Source: Bacillota bacterium
Lineage (GTDB): Bacteria > Bacillota > Clostridia > Acetivibrionales > DSM-1351
Reading direction: 5' to 3'
Assembly (NCBI GenBank): GCA_023415305.1
Contig: JAEZKZ010000111.1
Coordinates: 1-57,496 of the forward strand
DNA length: 57,496 nt
Both the position numbers and the translations under genes were made by a program. Shown here one piece after another: positions 33,688-42,780 of the stretch. The notes below the pieces were generated by a model. The model had not been told where the DNA came from, ran no database searches, and saw only the letters and a program-made list of their open reading frames with translations. How positions within the stretch are numbered: position 1 is the first letter of the stretch; the number at the start of each line of letters is the position of its first letter.

Positions 33688-36123
33688 ATGAAATACGGAT
33701 TTTTTGACGATCAAAATCGGGAATATGTAATAACTACACCAAAAACTCCTTATCCATGGATTAATTACCTGGGAACACAAGAATTTTTTTCTTTGATTTC
33801 AAACACCGCAGGTGGTTACTGTTTTTATAAGGACGCGCGTTTACGCAGAATCACAAGGTACAGATACAACAATGTACCAATTGATATGGGCGGAAGATAC
33901 TTCTATATCAACGATAATGGTTCACTATGGTCACCCGGATGGTCTCCGGTTAAGGCTGATTTAGACAGCTATGAATGCCGACATGGCTTAGGTTACACAA
34001 AGATTACCGGAAGCAAAAACGGAATAAGTACTGAAGTACTGTTCTTTGTTCCATTGAATTTTAACGGCGAAGTACATAGAGTGAGAGTTAAAAATACAAC
34101 TTCAGAGAATAAGACCTTGAAGTTATTCTCATGCATTGAATTCTGTTTGTGGAATGCTTACGATGACATGACAAATTACCAGAGAAATCTCAGCACAGGT
34201 GAAGTAGAGGTTGAGAAATCGGTAATTTACCACAAAACTGAATATAAGGAAAGAAGAAATCACTATTCTTTTTATTCAGTAAACGCGAGTTTAACAGGCT
34301 TCGATACTGATAGAGATACATTTGTAGGTTTATATAATGGTTTTGAGTCTCCTGATGTACCTGTGAGCGGCCAACCTAAGAACACAATTGCAGATGGCTG
34401 GGGACCGATGGCTTCACATTGTATAACAGTTGAATTGAAGCCCGGAGAGGAAAAAGAGTATGATTTTATACTTGGTTATGTTGAGAATGACGAAGACGAC
34501 AAATGGGAAAGCAAGGGTGTTATAAACAAGAAAAAGGCCTATGCAATGATTGAGGAGAAGGGTAGCCCTGCAGGTGTTAAGGCCGCCTTTGAAGAACTTC
34601 AGAATTACTGGAGTCAGCTGTTTACTCAATACAGACTGGAACATAAGGATGATAAGCTATCAAGAATGGTTAATATCTGGAACCAGTATCAATGTATGGT
34701 TACTTTCAATATGTCCAGAAGTGCTTCTTACTTTGAGACCGGTATTGGAAGAGGAATGGGCTTCAGAGATTCAAACCAGGATATACTTGGTTTTGTTCAT
34801 CAGATTCCAGACCGAGCAAGGGAAAGAATACTTGATATTGCTGCTACTCAGTTTGAGACAGGCGGAGCATACCACCAGTATCAGCCTTTAACCAAAAAGG
34901 GTAACAATGAAATAGGCGGTAACTTTAACGATGATCCGTTGTGGTTGATAGCATCTGTTGCTGCGTACATAAAAGAAACTGGAGATATGGGTATTTTAGA
35001 TGAGTTGGTGCCATATGACAATGATGAAACCAAAGCAGCACCATTATTTGATCACCTGAAGCGTTCCTTCTATCATGTAGTAAATAATCTTGGACCCCAC
35101 GGTTTGCCTTTGATAGGACGAGCAGACTGGAATGACTGTCTTAACCTGAACTGTTTCTCCAATGTGCCGGGTGAATCCTTCCAGACCACTACAAGTAAGG
35201 ATGGTAAGGTTGCTGAATCAGTATTTATAGCAGGTATGTTTGTATACTATGGACCAGAATATGTTAAACTTTGTCAACTGAATGGCCTGGAAGATGAAGC
35301 TAAGGCAGCTCAGGCACATGTCGACAAGATGTCAAAGACAGTATTGGAACATGGATGGGATGGAGAGTGGTTCATCCGTGCATATGACGACTTCGGAAGA
35401 AAGATTGGAAGTAAGGAAAACGAAGAGGGGAAAATATTTATTGAATCCCAGGGCTTCTGTACCATGGCTGGAATCGGTCTTGAAACCGGTCATGTACAAA
35501 AGGCACTTGATTCAGCTCAAAAATATCTGGACAGCGATCATGGTATGGTACTGCAAAATCCGGCCTTCACGAAATATTACATTGAAATGGGAGAAATCTC
35601 AACTTATCCGGCGGGATATAAGGAGAATGCAGGAATTTTCTGCCATAACAATCCTTGGGTAGCTTGTGGTGAAACCATACTTGGAAGAGGAGACAGAGCT
35701 TTTGAAATATATTCAAAAATTGCTCCTGCCTATACTGAGCATATCAGTGACATACACAAGATGGAGCCATATGTATACTCACAGATGATAGCCGGAAAAG
35801 ATGCAAAGAGACATGGTGAGGCTAAAAACTCCTGGTTGACAGGAACAGCAGCATGGAACTTCGTAGCTATTTCTCAATTCATTCTGGGTATCAAGCCTGA
35901 CTATAATGGTCTTATGATTGATCCTTGTATTCCACAGGCTTGGGATGGTTATAAGGTTAGCAGAAGGTTCAGAAATGCAACCTATGAGATATCCATCACT
36001 AACCCGGACCATGTTTCAAAGGGTGTTAAGCAGCTGGTAGTTGACGGTAAGGTAATAGAGGGAAATATAGTGCCTGTATTCAATGATGGTAAGACTCATG
36101 AGGTTAAGGTTGTAATGGGTTAA
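33688..36123 (+). CDS. cbpA: GH94 cellobiose phosphorylase
   Basis: An 811-residue cytosolic enzyme that splits cellobiose with phosphate into glucose-1-phosphate and glucose, saving one ATP per cleavage. The N-terminal beta domain begins MKYGFFDDQNREYVITTP, closely like the Clostridium thermocellum enzyme as I recall it, and the length matches cellobiose phosphorylases; cellodextrin phosphorylases are near 980 residues. The catalytic (alpha/alpha)6 region shows GMGFRDSNQDILG and RADWNDC (residues 478-484), in which D483 is the probable general acid. AGGAG precedes the ATG. The enzyme has no signal peptide, consistent with import of intact disaccharide by the upstream transporters. Confidence 0.95.
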   Translation: MKYGFFDDQNREYVITTPKTPYPWINYLGTQEFFSLISNTAGGYCFYKDARLRRITRYRYNNVPIDMGGRYFYINDNGSLWSPGWSPVKADLDSYECRHGLGYTKITGSKNGISTEVLFFVPLNFNGEVHRVRVKNTTSENKTLKLFSCIEFCLWNAYDDMTNYQRNLSTGEVEVEKSVIYHKTEYKERRNHYSFYSVNASLTGFDTDRDTFVGLYNGFESPDVPVSGQPKNTIADGWGPMASHCITVELKPGEEKEYDFILGYVENDEDDKWESKGVINKKKAYAMIEEKGSPAGVKAAFEELQNYWSQLFTQYRLEHKDDKLSRMVNIWNQYQCMVTFNMSRSASYFETGIGRGMGFRDSNQDILGFVHQIPDRARERILDIAATQFETGGAYHQYQPLTKKGNNEIGGNFNDDPLWLIASVAAYIKETGDMGILDELVPYDNDETKAAPLFDHLKRSFYHVVNNLGPHGLPLIGRADWNDCLNLNCFSNVPGESFQTTTSKDGKVAESVFIAGMFVYYGPEYVKLCQLNGLEDEAKAAQAHVDKMSKTVLEHGWDGEWFIRAYDDFGRKIGSKENEEGKIFIESQGFCTMAGIGLETGHVQKALDSAQKYLDSDHGMVLQNPAFTKYYIEMGEISTYPAGYKENAGIFCHNNPWVACGETILGRGDRAFEIYSKIAPAYTEHISDIHKMEPYVYSQMIAGKDAKRHGEAKNSWLTGTAAWNFVAISQFILGIKPDYNGLMIDPCIPQAWDGYKVSRRFRNATYEISITNPDHVSKGVKQLVVDGKVIEGNIVPVFNDGKTHEVKVVMG

Positions 36124-36203
36124 TAAGAAAAGTAAAAGAATCGTTGTTACAGCCTATTTAGTCGGCCTGAATTTATTTAAAATATTACGAGTTAAGAACT
36201 AAG

Positions 36204-36247
36204 AAAAGCCCCTTTAACCGACATATACTCGGTTAGAGGGGCTTTTG
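36204..36247. terminator. Bidirectional terminator between cbpA and phoR
   Basis: AAAAGCCCCTTTAACCGA pairs with TCGGTTAGAGGGGCTTTT with A and T runs on either side. It serves both converging genes. Confidence 0.92.
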
Positions 36248-36263
36248 ATGCACTTTATCGGCC

Positions 36264-38060
36264 TCATAGCGGCAGTTGAATAATAAATTCAGTCCCCTGT
36301 CCAGTTTGGCTTACTACCCTGATATCCCCATTATATAGATTTACTATATGTTTTACAATAGAAAGCCCCAGTCCGGTTCCACCCATATTTCGTGAGCGGC
36401 CCTTATCCACACGGTAGAATCGTTCAAAAATTCTGGAGTGGTGCTGTTCTGATATTCCTATACCAGTATCTTTAACAGATATTACAGTTTTACCGTTGGT
36501 TTTAGCAGCTTTAATGTACACAGATCCATTCTCAACGTTATATTTGATTGCATTATCAACCAGATTGATAAGCATTTGTTTTATTCTGTTCTTATTTACA
36601 AACAAAGGTATATTTGCGTCTGCTTCCACTTCAAGTCGGATGCCTTTTTTTTGTGCAGAGGAATCAAGGATAAGTATTACTTCTCCTATTATTTCAGTAA
36701 GGTTGTTTTCCATAACATTCTCATCATTTCTCGTACCCTCAATTTCGGATAGCTGAAGAATGTCGTTAATCAAGATGTGAAGGCGTTCAGCTTCAATATC
36801 TATGATTTCCAGAAATTTTACTGCTACTGCTGTATCTTCAATAGCACCACTTCTGAGGGTTTCTACAAAGCCTCTTATTGATGTAAGAGGTGTCTTAAGC
36901 TCATGAGTTACATTTGAGACAAATTCAGTTCTGATCTGTTCAAGTTTTCTGACTGAGGTAACATCATGAAGAGTGATAACTCCACCCGAGTTTATACATT
37001 TAACCGAATCATAATTTTTGATGGGGTTGGTATAGACCCTGTATATTTTATCAGAGCTTGAGGAGGGGGCAAACATCACTATTTCATCAGTCAATGAACT
37101 ATTATTCTTAATTGTATCAATCAATAAAGAGTTTACCTTAGAATTTCTTGTGATCTGAATGAGGTTTTTACCGATAATACCCGGGCCGTGTTTTACACCG
37201 AATATTTCACAGGCAATAGTATTTATAAGCAGTATCTTATATTCGGAATCTATAGCTATTATCCCATCGCGCATACTGTTTATTACAGTATCCACCCTTA
37301 AATTCTTATCCATTATTCCCGACAAAGTTTCTTCCAGTTTATCGGCCATTTCATTAAAGGTGTGCGCTAATTGCCCTATTTCGTCCTTGGAAGTTGTATT
37401 AACTCTTTTTTTGTAATTACCGCCCGCAATTTCCTTTGATGTACTGATTAACTGTCGGATAGGGTTGGTTATTACCTTGGATAGGTTGATGGAGATTAAT
37501 ATGGTAAAAAGCAACCCCACAAGTATTCCTATTATGGTATAAAAGAAAAAAGCCTTGTTTATAGAGTTCAGCTGATATAAAGGTATTGAAACTCTGACAA
37601 TTATATTATATTCTTCAATTGGTAGCGCTACGTAGAGATATGTAACTTTCATGGTTTCACTGAAACGCTGGTCCATCCCGAGATTACCTTCAATTGCCTC
37701 TTTAACTTCCTTTCGATTCAGGTGGTTCTGCATTCCTTGAGGAGAGGAATCAGATTCACCAAGAACCTTACCCTGATAATTGATAATGGTTATTCTTGTT
37801 AAAATGGTGAAATTATCAACTTTTGCAGGCTTGTTGTTAAGTAATTCCGCATATGACTTTGCAATTTGGTCATAATTGATTTCTTTGATTTGAGATGCTT
37901 CCTGTCGTATTTGATGCGCCAAAAGAACAGCAGTGTTTTCAATGCTGTTCTGAACTTCATATCTATAAAAATATCTTGCCAGGAACGATGTGAATATTCC
38001 CGTTATTGTGATTGCAATAATAACCAGAAAAATTGTATACTTAACAATTTTATATTTCAA
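36264..38060 (-). CDS. phoR: Phosphate sensor histidine kinase PhoR
   Basis: A 598-residue membrane kinase. Two membrane segments (about residues 8-30 and 165-190) flank an extracellular domain; then come a HAMP domain (ITNPIRQLISTSKEIAGG), a PAS-like domain (about 245-350), a HisKA box (FVSNVTHELKTPLTSIRGF) and a HATPase domain with DTGIGI and GGTGLGLSIVKH. I prefer TTG at 38060, which has GGAGGTG at a spacing of 6; GTG at 38069 lies within that site. It is the last gene of pstB-phoU-phoP-phoR and follows phoP after 30 bases. Confidence 0.92.
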   Translation of the reverse strand: MKYKIVKYTIFLVIIAITITGIFTSFLARYFYRYEVQNSIENTAVLLAHQIRQEASQIKEINYDQIAKSYAELLNNKPAKVDNFTILTRITIINYQGKVLGESDSSPQGMQNHLNRKEVKEAIEGNLGMDQRFSETMKVTYLYVALPIEEYNIIVRVSIPLYQLNSINKAFFFYTIIGILVGLLFTILISINLSKVITNPIRQLISTSKEIAGGNYKKRVNTTSKDEIGQLAHTFNEMADKLEETLSGIMDKNLRVDTVINSMRDGIIAIDSEYKILLINTIACEIFGVKHGPGIIGKNLIQITRNSKVNSLLIDTIKNNSSLTDEIVMFAPSSSSDKIYRVYTNPIKNYDSVKCINSGGVITLHDVTSVRKLEQIRTEFVSNVTHELKTPLTSIRGFVETLRSGAIEDTAVAVKFLEIIDIEAERLHILINDILQLSEIEGTRNDENVMENNLTEIIGEVILILDSSAQKKGIRLEVEADANIPLFVNKNRIKQMLINLVDNAIKYNVENGSVYIKAAKTNGKTVISVKDTGIGISEQHHSRIFERFYRVDKGRSRNMGGTGLGLSIVKHIVNLYNGDIRVVSQTGQGTEFIIQLPL

Positions 38061-38090
38061 TAACAGCACCTCCGGGGGAGAGCATATAGT

Positions 38091-38810
38091 CTATTTTTGA
38101 CTGGTATTTGGAGTTTTATCTGTAAATCTATAACCTATGCCTCTTATGGTTTCAATAAAGGTAGGATTTTCATCATTGTCTTCTATTTTTTGTCTTAGAT
38201 ATCTTATATGAACATCTACCGTCCTTGTTTCACCATAATAGTCAAAACCCCATATTTTGTCAAGAAGATGTTCCCGTGAAAGTACTTTTCCTTTATTAAT
38301 AACCAGCATTTTTAAGAGTTCAAATTCTTTCAATGGCATTTCAATGAGCCTGTCGCCCTTATACACTTCTCTTCTTGTACAATCTATAGTAATATCAGCG
38401 TGAGTTATAACATCCAGCTTGGGTTCAGCAACTGTATTAATCCTTCTGAAAAGGGCTTTAATTCTGGCTAATAGTTCTCTGACACTGAAGGGCTTTGTAA
38501 TATAATCGTCGGCTCCAAGCTCCAGCCCAAGAACCTTATCAAACTCTTCGCTTTTGGCAGTAAGCATAATTATAGGGATACTTTTGGTAACGGGATTTTG
38601 ACGGAGTTGTCTACATACCTCCAAACCATCTATGCCTGGGAGCATGATATCAAGAATAAAAAGGGAAGGGACGTTTTCCTTACTGTATTCCAATAAATCT
38701 TCCCCATTATCAAAAACCGAAACCTTAAAACCGTTAGATTCAAGATTATATTTAATTAATTGTTGAATATGCATTTCATCTTCAACAACAAAAATTGATT
38801 GTTTAGACAT
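38091..38810 (-). CDS. phoP: Phosphate response regulator PhoP (OmpR family)
   Basis: A 239-residue regulator. The receiver has E10-D11, phosphoacceptor D54 (LDIMLPGIDG) and K of YITKPF; the C-terminal winged helix shows LLDKIWGFDYYGETRTVDVHIRYLRQKI. ATG at 38810 is chosen because GGGAGA lies 5 bases before it; an in-frame ATG 12 bases upstream has no ribosome binding site. It should bind the 11-base-spaced TTAACA repeats found upstream of pstB, pstC and pstS. Confidence 0.93.
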   Translation of the reverse strand: MSKQSIFVVEDEMHIQQLIKYNLESNGFKVSVFDNGEDLLEYSKENVPSLFILDIMLPGIDGLEVCRQLRQNPVTKSIPIIMLTAKSEEFDKVLGLELGADDYITKPFSVRELLARIKALFRRINTVAEPKLDVITHADITIDCTRREVYKGDRLIEMPLKEFELLKMLVINKGKVLSREHLLDKIWGFDYYGETRTVDVHIRYLRQKIEDNDENPTFIETIRGIGYRFTDKTPNTSQK

Positions 38811-38915
38811 ATTATCTCCCATCTAGCTGCTTTAGCAGCATTTCAAATAGTGATGAAAGCCGCTTGCGGGTTTTATTGTGTAAAACTTCGATGATTAGGT
38901 TTTTACCTGCACTTC

Positions 38916-39581
38916 TTAATCTAACTTCCTGGCGAGATGATCATGTGAACCGGTTACATTGAAGACAACCCATTCAGCTATATTTGTTGCATGATCACCG
39001 ATTCGTTCAAGATACTTTACAATAAACATAAAATCTGTTGCCTGCTCAACAGTCTCAGGGTTATTTTTCATAATATTGATAAGCTCAAGAACAATTTTTG
39101 AAAATAAATTATCCACTTCATCGTCAGAATCACAAACCTCTTTCGCCAAAACGATGTCCTGCTTTATATAGGAATCAATGGCCTTGGTTACCATCTTTTT
39201 TGCAAGATCGGACATATGGGGTATATCTATAAGCGGTTTAACATATTTTGTATCCGCCATTCTTATTGTAAGTTCTGAGATATCTGCAGCATGGTCGGCT
39301 ATGCGTTCCATATCGGTTATAATTTTCAGAGCGGTGCTAATTGTTCTTAGGTCTTTTGCCAGCGGTTGCTGCCTGGCGATGAGGTTGATACATATTTTTT
39401 CAATTTTCCCTTCGAGTTCATCTACTTCATCATCACTGTGGTAGACCTTTTTTGCCAGTTCTATATCCTGCTTTTTTAAAGCCAATATAGAGTTTTCTAT
39501 AGATTGTTCCACCAGTCCGGCCATTTTAACCATCAAATCCTGTAAATGTTCCAATTCTTTGTCAAATGAATGTCTGACCAT
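38916..39581 (-). CDS. phoU: Phosphate signalling regulator PhoU
   Basis: A 221-residue helical protein with two PhoU repeats; each carries the metal-cluster motif ExxxDxxxD (for example YHSDDEVDELEGKIE and CDSDDEVDNLFSKI). It links Pst transporter status to the PhoR kinase. The start is at 39581, and its ribosome binding site AGGAGG is the end of a copy of the dispersed structured repeat. So within this operon phoU translation is likely under a separate RNA-level control. Confidence 0.95.
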   Translation of the reverse strand: MVRHSFDKELEHLQDLMVKMAGLVEQSIENSILALKKQDIELAKKVYHSDDEVDELEGKIEKICINLIARQQPLAKDLRTISTALKIITDMERIADHAADISELTIRMADTKYVKPLIDIPHMSDLAKKMVTKAIDSYIKQDIVLAKEVCDSDDEVDNLFSKIVLELINIMKNNPETVEQATDFMFIVKYLERIGDHATNIAEWVVFNVTGSHDHLARKLD

Positions 39582-39791
39582 ATTAACCTCCTAAGCCATT
39601 TATGGCTTTGAGCCACATTGTGGCCACAAAATGTAATGAAATTTATCTACTCCAATATCCGCAATGGTGCGAATATTGGAGGTTAATTGGCCATATGCGC
39701 TTTCAAAATATTTGATAGTATTTGAAAATATTTTGAATATTTCGCACGGCCATAAATTCATAGGTTAGCGAGTCTTTCAAGCTAACCTATC
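39582..39791 (-). repeat. Structured leader repeat, copy B, before phoU
   Basis: Read on the minus strand, the copy begins with the hairpin AGGTTAGC...GCTAACCT. Next comes TGGCCGTGCG pairing with CGCATATGGCCA around an AT stem CAAAATATTT/AAATATTTTG. Then follow ATTAACCTCC, the hairpin AATATTCGCA/TGCGGATATT, the conserved linker AAATTTCATTACATTTTG, GCCAC-AAT-GTGGC, AGCCA-TAAA-TGGCT and finally AGGAGGTTAAT next to the ATG. It sits between pstB and phoU, inside the operon, not at its promoter. Confidence 0.82.
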
Positions 39792-39844
39792 TCCTATCTA
39801 CGTGCGTATCACGTTTTAAGTATTTATAAAGTTATTGAAAACTT

Positions 39845-40603
39845 TCATCCAAATCTTCCTGTTATATAGTCTTCAGTTCTTTTATCCTTCGGATTGCTGA
39901 ACAGTTGATTTGTATCACCGAACTCAACTATTTCGCCATGGAGAAAAAATGCAGTCAAATCTGAAATTCTGGCTGCCTGCTGCATATTGTGTGTAACAAT
40001 TATTATTGTATATTTTTGCTTTAATTCTTCTATAAGATCCTCGATTTTGAGAGTCGATATAGGATCAAGTGCCGAAGTTGGTTCGTCCATTAATACAACT
40101 TCAGGTTCCACAGCTAAAACCCTTGCTATACACAAACGCTGCTGCTGCCCTCCCGATAGTCCCAGAGCATTTTGTTTCAGTCTGTCCTTTACTTCATCCC
40201 AAAGAGCACTGTTTCTTAGACTATTTTCAACAATGTCGTCCAGTTTGGATTTGGATTTAACTCCGTGTATTCTGGGGCCGTAAGCAATGTTGTCATATAT
40301 GGACATGGGGAACGGATTGGGCTTTTGGAAAACCATTCCGACATTTTTTCTCAACTCAACTATATCATACTCTTTATAAACATTCAAACCATCGAAATAG
40401 ACCTCACCGGTTATCTTTACGTTTGATATTAAATCGTTCATTCTGTTAAGTGTCTTTAAAAAAGTGGATTTTCCGCAACCGGAGGGACCGATAAAAGCTG
40501 TGACCTGATTGCTGGGAATTTCGATGGATACATCCTTTAACGCGTGGAGTTCTCCATAAAATAAATTTAAGTTTTTGGTTGTTATTCTAAGATTATTTGT
40601 CAT
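39845..40603 (-). CDS. pstB: Phosphate ABC transporter ATP-binding protein
   Basis: A 252-residue ABC ATPase with Walker A GPSGCGKST (residues 39-47), Q loop VFQKPNPFPMSIYDN, signature LSGGQQQRLCIARVLA and Walker B VVLMDEPTSALDP. The Q-loop sequence is specific for PstB. GAGGAT precedes the ATG. It is the first gene of the minus-strand operon and is divergent from pstC, an uncommon split of the usual pstSCAB-phoU order. Confidence 0.96.
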   Translation of the reverse strand: MTNNLRITTKNLNLFYGELHALKDVSIEIPSNQVTAFIGPSGCGKSTFLKTLNRMNDLISNVKITGEVYFDGLNVYKEYDIVELRKNVGMVFQKPNPFPMSIYDNIAYGPRIHGVKSKSKLDDIVENSLRNSALWDEVKDRLKQNALGLSGGQQQRLCIARVLAVEPEVVLMDEPTSALDPISTLKIEDLIEELKQKYTIIIVTHNMQQAARISDLTAFFLHGEIVEFGDTNQLFSNPKDKRTEDYITGRFG

Positions 40604-40667
40604 AACAGTAATCCTCTATCCATTATTTATTGGGTAATTTAATCATAACAACACATTTTTAAAGAAG

Positions 40668-40695
40668 GTTTAATTCCATGTTAACTTGATGTTAA
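40668..40695 (-). promoter_or_regulatory. PhoP box array for pstB-phoU-phoP-phoR
   Basis: On the minus strand TTAACA (40695-40690), TTAACA (40684-40679) and TTAAAC (40673-40668) follow each other at exact 11-base intervals, the helical-turn spacing of Gram-positive PhoP sites. Confidence 0.8.
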
Positions 40696-40827
40696 TAATA
40701 AAATGAGTATTAAAGGACTACTTATTATTATCTTCATTAATTAATAAATTAATCTTGTTATTAACTATTAGTTTACTCAATAATTTAATAATGTTTAGCT
40801 AACAATAAATTTTGACAGGACTTTAAC

Positions 40828-40866
40828 TTAACATTTTATTAACATGGGTTTAACAGCAGTTTACTT
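40828..40866 (+). promoter_or_regulatory. PhoP box array for pstC-pstA
   Basis: TTAACA occurs at 40828, 40839 and 40850, exactly 11 bases apart, with a weaker fourth repeat TTACTT at 40861. A -10 box TATTAT lies at 40888-40893, and there is no good -35 box, as expected for a PhoP-activated promoter. Confidence 0.85.
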
Positions 40867-40948
40867 TTTGCTTTTTTTTATTAGTGTTATTATGAAGTTG
40901 TAAATCAGGTTTTATATTAATGTGCAAAACGGAGGCAGGAACATATCT

Positions 40949-41881
40949 ATGACACATACAGCAAATACTACAAACAATAGACAAATGGCCAACAGCCGTA
41001 TAAAAAGAATGAAAATTTCCAATGTTGTAGCCAGAAATATATTTTTCTTATTTGCAATAATAACAATACTTACAACCTTGGGAATAATAATCTCTCTGCT
41101 CAGAGATTCCATCGGGTTTTTTGCCGAGATACCCATAAAGGACTTCCTTTTTGGAAAGGTTTGGACACCTCTGTTCAGTGACCCGGAGTTCGGAGTTCTT
41201 CCTCTTGTAAGCGGAACTGTTTTGATTACATTTATTTCAGCAGTTATATCTATACCTATTGGGCTGTTTACCGCTATCTATCTTAGTGAATATGCAAATA
41301 AAAAGGTAAGGAAGATTATAAAGCCCATACTTGAGGTTCTTGCAGGAATACCTTCTATTGTATTCGGATACTTTGCACTAACAACAATTACTCCTTTCTT
41401 AAAAAATATACTGCCTCAAACGGAAATTTTTAATGCTTTGAGTGCCAGTTTAGCAGTTGGCGTCATGACAATACCGTTGGTTTCTTCACTAAGTGAGGAT
41501 GCATTAAGGGCGGTTCCTGACAGCCTGCGTCAGGGAGCTTTGGCACTAGGTTCAACTAAAATGGAGACATCTTTAAAAGTTGTTGTACCTGCCGCAATTT
41601 CGGGAATATCTGCTTCATTTGTTCTGGCAATTTCCAGAGCAATAGGTGAGACTATGATTGTAACAATCGCTGCCGGAGCGAGACCAAATCTTACTTTTAA
41701 TCCTCTTGAAAGTGTACAGACCATGACGTCATTTATCGTACAGGCTAGTCAGGGAGATAATCCTCACGGAACAGTTGGATACTATTCACTTTTCGCCGTC
41801 GGTCTTCTGCTGTTCCTAATTACACTCGGACTCAATATCCTTTCACATCACATGGTGGATAAGTACCGAAAGGAATACTAA
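40949..41881 (+). CDS. pstC: Phosphate ABC transporter permease PstC
   Basis: A 310-residue inner-membrane permease with six predicted membrane segments and the family blocks LAGIPSIVFGYFAL and EDALRAVPDSLRQGALALGSTKMET (EAA-type loop). I take ATG at 40949, with AGGCAGGA upstream; a GTG at 40922 precedes the purine-rich site. pstA follows after 44 bases. Confidence 0.93.
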   Translation: MTHTANTTNNRQMANSRIKRMKISNVVARNIFFLFAIITILTTLGIIISLLRDSIGFFAEIPIKDFLFGKVWTPLFSDPEFGVLPLVSGTVLITFISAVISIPIGLFTAIYLSEYANKKVRKIIKPILEVLAGIPSIVFGYFALTTITPFLKNILPQTEIFNALSASLAVGVMTIPLVSSLSEDALRAVPDSLRQGALALGSTKMETSLKVVVPAAISGISASFVLAISRAIGETMIVTIAAGARPNLTFNPLESVQTMTSFIVQASQGDNPHGTVGYYSLFAVGLLLFLITLGLNILSHHMVDKYRKEY

Positions 41882-41925
41882 AGCAGTGAATAGTTTGAAT
41901 TTATAAAGTAGGGTGGAGGTCGCAC

Positions 41926-42780
41926 ATGAATTATATAAAATATAGAAAGCTTAAAAATTCAATATTTCATGGTGTAATATTCTGTGTTACATTGATTGGT
42001 ATTATTGTTTTGGCTATACTTCTGATAGATATTATAAGAAGGGGAGTACCCTTTATAACAAAAACCTTCTTTACAAACTTTCCGTCAAGATTTCCAAGAA
42101 AGGCAGGTATACTTCCCGGTATTGTAGGAAGTGTAAACATTATTCTTCTGACAATAGCTTTTTCAGTACCTATAGGATTGGGTACAGCCATATATCTAGA
42201 AGAATATGCAAAAAACAATAGATTGACTAAATTTATTAAGATCAACATTTCGAACCTTTCGGGAACTCCTTCAATTGTGTACGGTTTGCTTGGGCTGGCG
42301 GTATTTGTCAGAACTCTGGGCCTCGGGAAGAGTATCTTATCAGGTGCACTTACAATGTCGCTGGTTGTACTTCCTATAGTTGTTGTATCTTCACAGGAGG
42401 CAATCAAGGCAGTGCCACAATACTTAAGACATGGATCCTACGCTCTTGGAGCTACAAAATGGCAGACTATCAGAAAAATTGTAATACCTTCTGCATTGCC
42501 GGGAATCTTTACAGGAGTTATTCTCTCAGTGTCTAGAGCGTTAGGGGAAAGTGCTCCCCTACTGATGGTAGGAGCCGCAACTTATGTATCAAAGCTTCCG
42601 GACAGTGTTTTCTCGGTGTTTACAGCCCTTCCACTGCAAATATACTACTGGATGGGGCTTCCAAAGGCAGAATTTAAGGATCTTGCTGCAGCAGGCATCA
42701 TTGTACTTTTAGCAATATTGCTCACAACAAACGCCATTGCCATTGTATTAAGAAATAAATATCAGAAATCAATTGAATAG
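41926..42780 (+). CDS. pstA: Phosphate ABC transporter permease PstA
   Basis: A 284-residue permease partner of PstC. It shows NLSGTPSIVYGLLGLAVFV and the EAA-type loop QEAIKAVPQYLRHGSYALGATKWQT, both typical of PstA. TGGAGG precedes the ATG. pstS lies 432 bases downstream with its own PhoP box, so it is transcribed separately or from both promoters. Confidence 0.93.
   Translation: MNYIKYRKLKNSIFHGVIFCVTLIGIIVLAILLIDIIRRGVPFITKTFFTNFPSRFPRKAGILPGIVGSVNIILLTIAFSVPIGLGTAIYLEEYAKNNRLTKFIKINISNLSGTPSIVYGLLGLAVFVRTLGLGKSILSGALTMSLVVLPIVVVSSQEAIKAVPQYLRHGSYALGATKWQTIRKIVIPSALPGIFTGVILSVSRALGESAPLLMVGAATYVSKLPDSVFSVFTALPLQIYYWMGLPKAEFKDLAAAGIIVLLAILLTTNAIAIVLRNKYQKSIE

Larger units (their letters stand above)
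40604..40948. other. Divergent Pho control region between pstB and pstC
   Basis: The 345 bases are very AT-rich and carry two separate sets of TTAACA-type repeats, one reading toward pstB (40668-40695) and one toward pstC (40828-40866), about 130 bases apart, so each operon has its own PhoP-dependent promoter. Confidence 0.7.

Noticed and set aside
34550..34891. 113-codon frame inside cbpA
   Set aside because: It is an out-of-frame reading of a clearly coding GH94 gene with no ribosome binding site of its own.
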